This document shows, in pieces, positions 46,287 through 53,841 of a stretch of 64,000 bases of DNA. The position numbers were made by a program, and so were the translations under genes. How positions within the stretch are numbered: the first letter of the stretch is position 1; each line of letters begins with the position of its first letter. The DNA is taken from positions 1,240,001 through 1,304,000 of the forward strand of contig NZ_CP115775.1 of NCBI RefSeq assembly GCF_027913035.1, given 5' to 3'. The notes beneath the pieces were generated by a model, which did no database searches, was not told where the DNA came from, and saw only the letters and a list, made by a program, of their open reading frames with translations. Source of the stretch: Paracoccus albus. Lineage in GTDB: Bacteria > Pseudomonadota > Alphaproteobacteria > Rhodobacterales > Rhodobacteraceae.

Positions 46287-47576
46287 TCAGGCCAGGCTCT
46301 CGACGGGGGCGACACTCTGATCAATCCGCGCGGCTGCAGCTAGCATCCCGGCGTCCTGCCACTTACGCCCCACCAGCATCGTCATGGACCAGGCGGGTGA
46401 CAGGCCCGGCGTGGGCATTGCAATCGCGCAGCCGTCAATCAGGTTGACCAGCGAGGTGTTTCGCAGCATCGCAGCATTTAGCCTGTCGAAATCGTCCTCA
46501 ACCTCGCTGATACGCGGCGGCAACATCATCAGTGTCGGTGTGACGGCAGCATCGAAGTCTGCGATAGCCTTGTCGAATTTTCCGATGAGTTCGGCACGCG
46601 CGGCATAAGCATCCTCTATCTGGGCGGGCGAGAGCGTTTCGGCAAAACGGATACGCGCGAGAACCCGTGGATCGCCGAGCTTTTCCAGTTTCGTCAGGTC
46701 CTGGCCATAAATACGATGTGCCTCGACCGAGACGATGATGCGGTTCAGGCCGATGCCCTCGCCGATCTCTGCCATATCCACCGCTTCGACTTGATGGCCT
46801 GCCCTGCGCAGGCGGGCAAGCTCGGCGTCAAACAGTGTCGAAACCGCATCTGACAGATCGTTTGTAAAGGCACCCTGCGGGACAGCCAACCGCAGCCGTT
46901 CCGGTGACGTGGCCGACAGCGGTGCGGCGGCCATGACCTCTAGCAGCCGCTTCAGAAGCGGCAGATCACGGGCCATGGGTCCGGGGGTGTCATAGCTGGG
47001 CGCAAGGGAATGAATTCCGCTGTCATCCACCAGACCCTGACTTGGCTTTATCCCCCAGATACCATTCGCAGCGGGCGGAATACGCAAAGACCCGCCTGTA
47101 TCCGTGCCGATTGCCGCGTCGGTCAGGCCCAACGCCACGCCCACCGCGCCACCGGAGCTTGACCCGCCCGGAATGAAGCCTTCGGCAATTGCGCTTGAAG
47201 GCGTGCCGTGATGCGGGTTCAGCCCCACACCCGAATAGGCGAATTCCGACATCGAGGTGCGTCCGAACATCAGCGCACCCGCGCGACGCAACCTTGTAAC
47301 GGCAGTGGAATCCGCAGTTGCAGGGGCACGCTCAGCCAGCAACCGGGAACCGGCAGAGGTCACCGAACCTGCTTCATCATACAAATCCTTCACCGAGATA
47401 AGGGTGCCGAAAAGTGGCATATCCTCGCCCGATCTCTGCCGATCCGTCAGGGCATCCGCTTCTGCGCGAATGCGATCAGGATTGAACTCGGTGAAAATCG
47501 CCCTGCGCATGGCCTCGGGCAGGGCAGCGACGCGGGCAATCGCTGCTTCAGCCTTGTTCTGCAAAGACTGCGTCAT
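46287..47576 (-). CDS. Amidase (amidase-signature family)
   Basis: A 429-residue serine amidase with the Ser-cisSer-Lys triad: Lys in ISVKDLYD, the Gly/Ser-rich PGGSSSGGAVGVALG, and the acylated Ser in GTDTGGSLRIP. The shape is GatA-like but there is no GatB or GatC, so a catabolic amide hydrolase is likely. The ATG overlaps the DUF2848 stop by 4 bases. It is the last gene of the LysR-linked TRAP operon and converges with the formylglutamate amidohydrolase gene. Confidence 0.92.
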   Translation of the reverse strand: MTQSLQNKAEAAIARVAALPEAMRRAIFTEFNPDRIRAEADALTDRQRSGEDMPLFGTLISVKDLYDEAGSVTSAGSRLLAERAPATADSTAVTRLRRAGALMFGRTSMSEFAYSGVGLNPHHGTPSSAIAEGFIPGGSSSGGAVGVALGLTDAAIGTDTGGSLRIPPAANGIWGIKPSQGLVDDSGIHSLAPSYDTPGPMARDLPLLKRLLEVMAAAPLSATSPERLRLAVPQGAFTNDLSDAVSTLFDAELARLRRAGHQVEAVDMAEIGEGIGLNRIIVSVEAHRIYGQDLTKLEKLGDPRVLARIRFAETLSPAQIEDAYAARAELIGKFDKAIADFDAAVTPTLMMLPPRISEVEDDFDRLNAAMLRNTSLVNLIDGCAIAMPTPGLSPAWSMTMLVGRKWQDAGMLAAAARIDQSVAPVESLA

Positions 47577-48241
47577 GCGACCTCTGCCAACTGTTGGGCG
47601 ACGTATTCATGGCTGATCTGCCTGCCCGACGCCGGATCGGTCATGGTCATACGAAAGCCTGCTGCGGCCCTGACACCGCCTTTGGCGCCAAAGGTTCCGC
47701 ACATCATGGCCGCCGCCCCATCTTTCGACAGGTCATTGAGTGCAGAGCCGTCCAGCAAATCGGCCAGCGGGCGGATCGAAGCGATCGTTCCCTGCTGATA
47801 CAGCACCCATTCGCCATTCTCGTGGATATGGCTTTCCAGCTGGATATCCTCCAGCCGGTCGGCGACCTCGTCCCACGGCCAGAGTTCTTCCGCGCAGGGT
47901 TTGGTGCAGACCTGTTTTGACATTGCCACCGACTGTGCTTCCAGTGCGCGGTCAGTGTGATCTGAACCGAGGCCGAGCCAGCGTTTACCCTGTGCCTGAA
48001 CGATCATCGGTTCGACCTCTCCAGAAGATGAGTCGCCGACCACCTGAACCTCAGTCGCAGTCGTCAGCAGTGACGCGGCGACACGGTAGAACAGTGGAGT
48101 GGTGGAAGGAGGCGCGACGCCAAGGGCGGCGAGTTCCTCGATATGGTGCTGAATCGCCGCGGGATCCCGGCCCGTCCAACCGGCGATGACCAGATGGGCC
48201 ATGTCCAGATCCAATGGCGTGCCATTCACGTTGAAACGCAT
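47573..48241 (-). CDS. DUF2848 family protein
   Basis: A 222-residue protein with the DUF2848 core LGLGSDHTDRALEAQSVAMSKQVCTKP and the end MCGTFGAKGGVRAAAGFRMTMTDP. The family is distantly like fumarylacetoacetate hydrolases and has no established function. It is encoded between the TRAP large permease and the amidase and overlaps the amidase start, which points to a step in breaking down the imported compound. Confidence 0.85.
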   Translation of the reverse strand: MRFNVNGTPLDLDMAHLVIAGWTGRDPAAIQHHIEELAALGVAPPSTTPLFYRVAASLLTTATEVQVVGDSSSGEVEPMIVQAQGKRWLGLGSDHTDRALEAQSVAMSKQVCTKPCAEELWPWDEVADRLEDIQLESHIHENGEWVLYQQGTIASIRPLADLLDGSALNDLSKDGAAAMMCGTFGAKGGVRAAAGFRMTMTDPASGRQISHEYVAQQLAEVA

Positions 48242-48256
48242 GTCAGTCTGTCCTTC

Positions 48257-49540
48257 CTAGAGTATCGAGGGCAGCCAGAGCGCAAGCCCCGGCATCGCGA
48301 TCAGCGCAAAAATCATCAGGATCATCATCAGCACATAGGGTATTGCACCCACGATGACCTGATTGATGCTGCCCGATTTCCGCGCCCCCTGAACAACGAA
48401 GAGGTTCAGACCCACGGGCGGCGTGATCAACGCCATTTCGATCAGCACGATCAGCAGCACGCCGAACCAGACCTTGTCGTAGCCAAGGCCCGCCATGATC
48501 GGCACCACGATCGGGATGGTCGCGACCATCAGCGACAATGTCTCGATGAAAAAGCCAAGCACCAGATAAAGCGCGATGATAAGCAGCAGCGTCCCGAAGG
48601 GAGACAGGCCAGAGCCTTCGATCATTGCGGTCAGCTGACGCCCCAAACCGGCGGATGTCATGGCGAAGTTCAGGAAAGATGCGCCCGCGACCACAAGCAA
48701 TATCATCGCGGAGATGCGGATTGTCCCGTGGAGCGCATCCGACATCGACTGCCCGCCCAGACCATCACCAAGGAATATGGCAATGAGCATTGCCATGACC
48801 ACGCCAATCGCCGCCGACTCTGTCGGGGTGGCCCATCCCGCATAGATCGAGCCGATCACGACTGCGAACAGAATAAAGATAGGCACCAGCTGGATCAGGC
48901 TGCGCAAGCGTTCGGACCATGCAAAGCTGCGCGACGGGCCGCCAAGCGCGGGTTTGATCGAACAGATCAGTACGGTGATCGCGATGAACGACAGCGCCAT
49001 CAACATGCCGGGTACCAATCCGGCCGAAAACAGCTGCGGAATAGAGGTTTCGGTCAGGAAGCCATAGACGATCAGGTTGATCGAAGGCGGGATCAATATT
49101 CCCAGCGTGCCACCGGCTGCGATGGAACCGGCAAACAGGCGCGGATCATATTTCAGGCGCTCGGCCTGGGGCATGGCGACGGTAGCCACCGTTGCCGCAG
49201 TCGCGACCGATGAACCGGAGGTGGCAGAGAACATCGTAGCCGTGGCGATATTTGCGTGAACCAGACCGCCCGGCAGCCATGACAGCCATTTGTCCAACGC
49301 GGCATAGGTCCGCTCGGCCACGCCGCCTTTCACCAGAATTTCACCCAGCAGAACAAACAGCGGGATGGCGATGAGGGTCGAGGAATTGGACGATGACCAG
49401 ACAACCTGTCCAAGGCCGCGCAAAAGCGGGAAGGCGGAATAGAACTCTCCGACACCGATGCCCAGAAGGAAGAGCACGATGCCGACGGGGATGGACAGGG
49501 CCATGAGACCCAGCAGGGATATGGCGACGGTCCAGATCAT
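48257..49540 (-). CDS. dctM: TRAP transporter large permease (DctM family), second system
   Basis: A 427-residue permease with about twelve hydrophobic segments and the motifs IPLFVLLGEILVKGG, FSATSGSSVATAATVATVAMP, GGTLGILIPPSINLIVYG and ITPPVGLNLFVVQG. The ATG at 49540 is chosen because MIWTVAISLLGLM is the normal start and it overlaps the dctQ stop by 4 bases. Confidence 0.94.
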   Translation of the reverse strand: MIWTVAISLLGLMALSIPVGIVLFLLGIGVGEFYSAFPLLRGLGQVVWSSSNSSTLIAIPLFVLLGEILVKGGVAERTYAALDKWLSWLPGGLVHANIATATMFSATSGSSVATAATVATVAMPQAERLKYDPRLFAGSIAAGGTLGILIPPSINLIVYGFLTETSIPQLFSAGLVPGMLMALSFIAITVLICSIKPALGGPSRSFAWSERLRSLIQLVPIFILFAVVIGSIYAGWATPTESAAIGVVMAMLIAIFLGDGLGGQSMSDALHGTIRISAMILLVVAGASFLNFAMTSAGLGRQLTAMIEGSGLSPFGTLLLIIALYLVLGFFIETLSLMVATIPIVVPIMAGLGYDKVWFGVLLIVLIEMALITPPVGLNLFVVQGARKSGSINQVIVGAIPYVLMMILMIFALIAMPGLALWLPSIL

Positions 49541-50082
49541 TCCTCGACCTCCGATCCGATACCGATGGCGCCTTCCAGAGCATCGCGGCGGTGCGCTGCC
49601 AGATATGCAATTGCAATCAGACTCAGCACCGTGGCCGTCAGCGCGAACCACAGCCAGCCCGCGAACCAGATTCCCTGCGGAATCCACAGCGGCGTTTCAA
49701 GCGACGTATTTGCGCGCGATCCGCGTTCCAGCGTTTTTTCCAGCACCGGCCAGCAATGATAGGCGATCAACAACACCGTGCCGGTGGTCACAATCATCGC
49801 AAATATATCCATCGCCGCCCGTCCCGTGTCAGCCAGCCTGTGGCGGATGATGTCGATGCGGACATGGGCGCGCTGAATAAGCGCGCAGCCCAGCCCCCAG
49901 CTTGCCACCGCTGCCATGACATAGCCCGAAATCTCATCCGAACCCCCAAGCGAGCCCAGACTGAAGCCGCGCATGACCACATCGGTCAGGATGAACGCCA
50001 CGGTCAGCAGAAGCACCACCCCAAGGATGAGGGCGACGATCTGATTGGCGCGCCGCAGCGCGCCATAGGTTTGATCAATCAT
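49537..50082 (-). CDS. dctQ: TRAP transporter small permease (DctQ family), second system
   Basis: A 181-residue membrane protein with four hydrophobic segments and the motifs SDEISGYVMAAVASWGLGCALIQRAHVRID. The ATG at 50082 has GGGAAA at proper spacing; an ATG at 50097 would add five residues but has no ribosome site. Confidence 0.9.
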   Translation of the reverse strand: MIDQTYGALRRANQIVALILGVVLLLTVAFILTDVVMRGFSLGSLGGSDEISGYVMAAVASWGLGCALIQRAHVRIDIIRHRLADTGRAAMDIFAMIVTTGTVLLIAYHCWPVLEKTLERGSRANTSLETPLWIPQGIWFAGWLWFALTATVLSLIAIAYLAAHRRDALEGAIGIGSEVEE

Positions 50083-50111
50083 GGCAGGGTTTCCCATGCT
50101 TTAGCCAAGCA

Positions 50112-51146
50112 TCACTGCTCGATGGAGACGCCGACGGATTGGCCGACGCTTTCGTTCCAGCGGGTGATCCATTCGGCACCGGCGCGGCTTGCCCAATCAG
50201 GCAGCACTTCAGCGGTCAGGATTTCACGGGCCGTGGCTACATCCTCCTCGGACGGCTCAACCAGCATCATCGAGGCTGCTTCACCTGATGCGCACTCGCC
50301 CTCTCCGGTCAGGCAGGCGATGTCATTGGCCAACCCGCCTTCGGCCGCGTCCCATGCCGGGCCTTCCAGACCTTCTGCGACCGCGTTGCTCAGCATTTCC
50401 TGCTGCTCTGCGCTCAGCCCGTCGAAGCGATCACCGTTCATGGCGATCACGACCGAATCCCAACCGCCAAGCGGCAAGGTCATCAGCGTGTCCGACACTT
50501 CCCACCAACCCGCCGAATAGCCTGAGCCGGCGCCGGTCACCGCGCAATCAATGACTGCGCGTTCCAGGGCGCCGGGAACCTCTGAGAAGGCGACATTGAT
50601 GCCCTCGGCACCAAGCGCTTCCAGAAACTTCGTCGTCATCCGGCCAGAACCGCGCACCTTTTTGCCTTCCAGATCGGCGATAGAGGCGACCTCTCCTTTG
50701 CAGAAAACCACCTGCGGCGGGTAGGGGGCGATGCCCAGCACCTGCGCGCCAAAACGCTCGCGCATGATGTCATCGACCATCGGACGGGCGGCTTCGACCA
50801 TCGCGCGGGCCTCCGCCGGGGTGTTGGCCAGCAGGGGAACATCAAGCCCTTCCAGTTCCGGCGCATCGCCGACCGTATAATCGGCCACCGTTGAGCCTAC
50901 ATCGAAAACGCCGTCGCCCAACATCCGATAGACGTCAGCGCCCGCGATGCCCATCTGGTCGAAGCTGGTCAGTTGCGCGGTGAATTCTCCGCCGGTCAAT
51001 TCGGATAGCTGCTCGGTCCAGAATGGGGTTTCGAAATCCTGATAAAGCGGCAGGTTGCTCCAGCTGCCGACGACTGCGAGCTCTTCGGCAAGGGCAGGCG
51101 TCGCCAGTATCGTGGCCGAGGCGAGTATTGCGAGTGTGTTTTTCAT
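50112..51146 (-). CDS. dctP: TRAP transporter substrate-binding protein (DctP family), second system
   Basis: A 344-residue periplasmic receptor with a signal peptide (1-20, ending ALAEE). The DctP regions [25 protein letters not shown] (carboxylate-binding Arg) and [19 protein letters not shown] are present. Extra cysteines occur in [13 protein letters not shown], possibly a disulfide loop. The ATG overlaps the preceding stop by 4 bases but has its own site GGAGAGATAAA. Confidence 0.92.
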   Translation of the reverse strand: MKNTLAILASATILATPALAEELAVVGSWSNLPLYQDFETPFWTEQLSELTGGEFTAQLTSFDQMGIAGADVYRMLGDGVFDVGSTVADYTVGDAPELEGLDVPLLANTPAEARAMVEAARPMVDDIMRERFGAQVLGIAPYPPQVVFCKGEVASIADLEGKKVRGSGRMTTKFLEALGAEGINVAFSEVPGALERAVIDCAVTGAGSGYSAGWWEVSDTLMTLPLGGWDSVVIAMNGDRFDGLSAEQQEMLSNAVAEGLEGPAWDAAEGGLANDIACLTGEGECASGEAASMMLVEPSEEDVATAREILTAEVLPDWASRAGAEWITRWNESVGQSVGVSIEQ

Positions 51147-51988
51147 TTTATCTCTCCTGTTGATGTTTTTGGGTTGGTTTGGACGCCGGTCAGCCTCGCT
51201 TCTGCGCGGCCGGCAGGAATGTCGGTCACGAGCATATGCCCCGGCGCATGGGTGATCGCCAAAGCCGGGCGTGCCGCCATGATCGCGGCCTGGGGCGTGA
51301 CACCGCAGGCCCAGAAAACCGGAATGTCGCCGTCGCGAATGTCAGGCGCATCGCCGAAGTCCGGGGCCATGATATCTGCGACACCAATCTGTGCCGGATC
51401 CCCCAGATGCACAGGCGCACCGTGGGCGAGAGGGAAGCGGTCACAGATCTTTATTGCCTCGATCGCGTCTGCGGCAGGCATCGCACGCATACTGACGACC
51501 AGGGGCCCGGAGAAACGACCTGCAGTTCGGGTCGCAAGGTTGGTGCGATACATCGGCACATTGCGCCCGCTTTGCTGATGGCGAACCGGAATGCCCGCCC
51601 GCGACAACGCATCTTCGAAGCTGAACGAGCACCCGATCGCGAAGGAAACCATATCATCGGTCCACAGATCGGCGATATCGGCAGGCTCTGCCGCAAGCTC
51701 ACCGCTCCGCCACACCCGATAGCGCGGCAGATCATGGCGCAGGTCGATCCCGTGGCCAAGGGTGGGCAGCGAAGGATCGCCCGGCTCTCCCACCGCGAGA
51801 AGCGGGCAGGGCCGCGGATTGGCCTGACAATAGCGCAGGAAATCCGCCGCGTCGCTGCTGCCGAGAATAACTAGATTAGCCTGCAACGCATCACCGCCAA
51901 CCCCCGCAGTCGGTCCGTCGAACTGGCCGTTGCGGATCCGCTCACGCAGGGCACGGGGATTTGACAGATCCGGCGCATCTTGGGTCAT
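51143..51988 (-). CDS. YcsI / DUF1445 family putative hydro-lyase (D-glutamate cyclase-like)
   Basis: A 281-residue protein of the YcsI/DUF1445 family. Typical pieces are [55 protein letters not shown] and the C-terminal [34 protein letters not shown]. The related domain of vertebrate DGLUCY interconverts D-glutamate and 5-oxo-D-proline, and ycsI of Bacillus lies beside 5-oxoprolinase genes. That makes a lactam or amino acid substrate plausible here. It is the first gene of the TRAP-DUF2848-amidase operon. Confidence 0.88.
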   Translation of the reverse strand: MTQDAPDLSNPRALRERIRNGQFDGPTAGVGGDALQANLVILGSSDAADFLRYCQANPRPCPLLAVGEPGDPSLPTLGHGIDLRHDLPRYRVWRSGELAAEPADIADLWTDDMVSFAIGCSFSFEDALSRAGIPVRHQQSGRNVPMYRTNLATRTAGRFSGPLVVSMRAMPAADAIEAIKICDRFPLAHGAPVHLGDPAQIGVADIMAPDFGDAPDIRDGDIPVFWACGVTPQAAIMAARPALAITHAPGHMLVTDIPAGRAEARLTGVQTNPKTSTGEIK

Positions 51989-52033
51989 CGGACGAAACTC
52001 CTCTATCATTGCAAGGATTCCGCAGGTTGACCG

Positions 52034-52052
52034 ATTGAATCAATAGTTCAAT
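52034..52052. promoter_or_regulatory. Candidate LysR-type box upstream of the YcsI operon
   Basis: ATTGAA (52034-52039) and TTCAAT (52047-52052) form a perfect inverted repeat with a 7-base spacer, like LysR T-N11-A sites. It lies 46 bases before the operon's first ATG and just downstream of the lysR stop. Confidence 0.5.
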
Positions 52053-52080
52053 TTTAGCCAATACTGATCTAATTAAGCTA

Positions 52081-52962
52081 TCATTTATGGGCCGCGTTAA
52101 CAGCGGCTGCTGCCACTTCGCGACCGATTTTTTCATTGCGCTCAGCGATGTAGCAAATGGCGAAATCCAGATCGGGCAGGCGGGCCTCGGGCCGGACCTC
52201 TATTTGCTCGATCCCTTCGTGGGGCCATGCCGCCACGATATCATGGGGAATCGTTCCAACACCGAAGCCTTGCCCGACGAGGTGTAAGACTGTCGCCAAA
52301 GATGCCGAACCATGCACGGTGGCGGCCTGTTTACGTCCGGGCGACAGAAGCTCCACCACCTGTCTGTGGGGCAGCGAGGCCTTCGGAAAGGACACGATGG
52401 GCAGCGCAGCCAGATCGTCGACACCGGCAGGGCGCGGCAGGTTGAAATGCTTTGGGGCCGCGTACCACCCCAACCCGACAGAGGGCAGGGGCGTCATGCT
52501 GGCACCCCTTGGCGCCAGATCGCGCATCAGGATGACAATATCCAATGCGTCGTCAACAAGCAGCTGGCTCATCCGTTCCGAGGTATCGACCGAAATCTCG
52601 AAACGCAGCAAGGGGTGGTCATTGCGCAGGTTGGTCAGCATCCGGGGCAGCACCGTATGCGTAACGGTTTCAGCGACCCCAAGCCGCACGACACCGGCCA
52701 TGACCCCTTGCGTCAGTTCGTCAAGGATACGGTCCCTTTGGGCAACCAGAACCTCTGTCTCTTCGACCAGCCTTCGCCCGGCGGCCGTCAGCCTGACCCC
52801 CCTGCCATCACGTTCAAACAGGGTGATACCCATTCGATCTTCCAGATGACGCACGCGCCGTGAAATCGCGGATTGCGCAATGCCGGTGGCCTCTGAAGCG
52901 GCGCGAAAGCCGCCATGAAGCAGAATGGCACGAATGACCTCTATATCGCGAAAGCCGAACAC
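52081..52962 (-). CDS. LysR family transcriptional regulator
   Basis: A 293-residue regulator. The helix-turn-helix is RDIEVIRAILLHGGFRAASEATGIAQSAISRRVRHLEDRMGITLFER, followed by a substrate-binding domain (VRLGVAETVTHTVLPRMLTNLRNDHP). The start is unclear: GTG codons lie at 52962, 52977 and 53001. I choose 52962, which gives the normal distance to the HTH and has GGTGGAA upstream. It reads in the same direction as the YcsI-TRAP-amidase operon, 92 bases ahead of it, and likely controls it. Confidence 0.9.
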   Translation of the reverse strand: MFGFRDIEVIRAILLHGGFRAASEATGIAQSAISRRVRHLEDRMGITLFERDGRGVRLTAAGRRLVEETEVLVAQRDRILDELTQGVMAGVVRLGVAETVTHTVLPRMLTNLRNDHPLLRFEISVDTSERMSQLLVDDALDIVILMRDLAPRGASMTPLPSVGLGWYAAPKHFNLPRPAGVDDLAALPIVSFPKASLPHRQVVELLSPGRKQAATVHGSASLATVLHLVGQGFGVGTIPHDIVAAWPHEGIEQIEVRPEARLPDLDFAICYIAERNEKIGREVAAAAVNAAHK

Positions 52963-53070
52963 GCTGAAAATTTCCACCCAAGGGCGGGCGCAGTCAAGCA
53001 CTGGCTGTCACAGCAGCGATCATCACACCGTGCGCTTGACGCCACATGCAGCAGGTGACAGGCAAGGCGC

Positions 53071-53841
53071 ATGATGGTGAAAAACAAGATCGCAATCGTG
53101 ACGGGCGGCCTGTCGGGGATGGGTCGGGCTGTCGCGCAGCGCCTCGCTGCCGAAGGCGCCGTGGTTTTTGTCGGTGCGCGGCGCGCGGGCGACGATGCGC
53201 AGACGGCATCCCTGCGCGCAGAGTTTGACGATAGCGTGCAATTCGCCCAGCTTGACGTGCGCGACAGCAGAAGCTGCAATGGCTTTGTTGAAGGTGTCAT
53301 CGCGGCGCGGGGTCGCGTAGACATCCTCGTCAATGCCGCGGGTATCTATGAGGAGGCCGCGATTGCCGGCCACTCAGACCGCATCTGGGACGACACCATC
53401 GACACAAACCTGACCGGCAGTTTCAAGATGATCCGCGAGGTCATGCCTTCAATGCTGACCCAAGGTTGGGGTCGGATCGTGAATATCGCCTCGGTCGCGG
53501 CTCATCAGGGCATGGCGAACAATGCGGCCTATTGCGCAAGCAAGGCGGGTTTGCTGGGCCTCAGCCGCTGTGTGGCACTGGAAGGCGCTGCGAACGGCGT
53601 CACGTGCAACACCATCAGCCCGACATGGGTGCAAACAGAAATGCTGCAATCCTTTATAGAGGCAGATGTCGCTGAAGGCGCTTCGCGCGCTGATGTCATG
53701 GCGAAATATGAAGCGTCAAACCCGCAAGGAAAGCTGGTGCAGCCTGAAGAGGTCGCGGGGCTGGTCGTTTTTCTGGCCAGCGACGCCGGTCGCGCCATGA
53801 CAATGGCTGACTATCAGGTGAATGCCGGTTCATTGTGGTGA
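53071..53841 (+). CDS. Short-chain dehydrogenase/reductase
   Basis: A 256-residue classical SDR with the cofactor motif TGGLSGMG (11-18), NAAG, and the catalytic Ser and YCASK (Tyr, Lys). The usual Asp/Arg selectivity region is GARRAG, which suggests NADP(H) preference, though this is a weak sign. Its 3' end overlaps the convergent reductase-synthetase gene by 28 bases. A link to that gene's aldehyde or alcohol product is possible but unproven. Confidence 0.9.
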   Translation: MMVKNKIAIVTGGLSGMGRAVAQRLAAEGAVVFVGARRAGDDAQTASLRAEFDDSVQFAQLDVRDSRSCNGFVEGVIAARGRVDILVNAAGIYEEAAIAGHSDRIWDDTIDTNLTGSFKMIREVMPSMLTQGWGRIVNIASVAAHQGMANNAAYCASKAGLLGLSRCVALEGAANGVTCNTISPTWVQTEMLQSFIEADVAEGASRADVMAKYEASNPQGKLVQPEEVAGLVVFLASDAGRAMTMADYQVNAGSLW

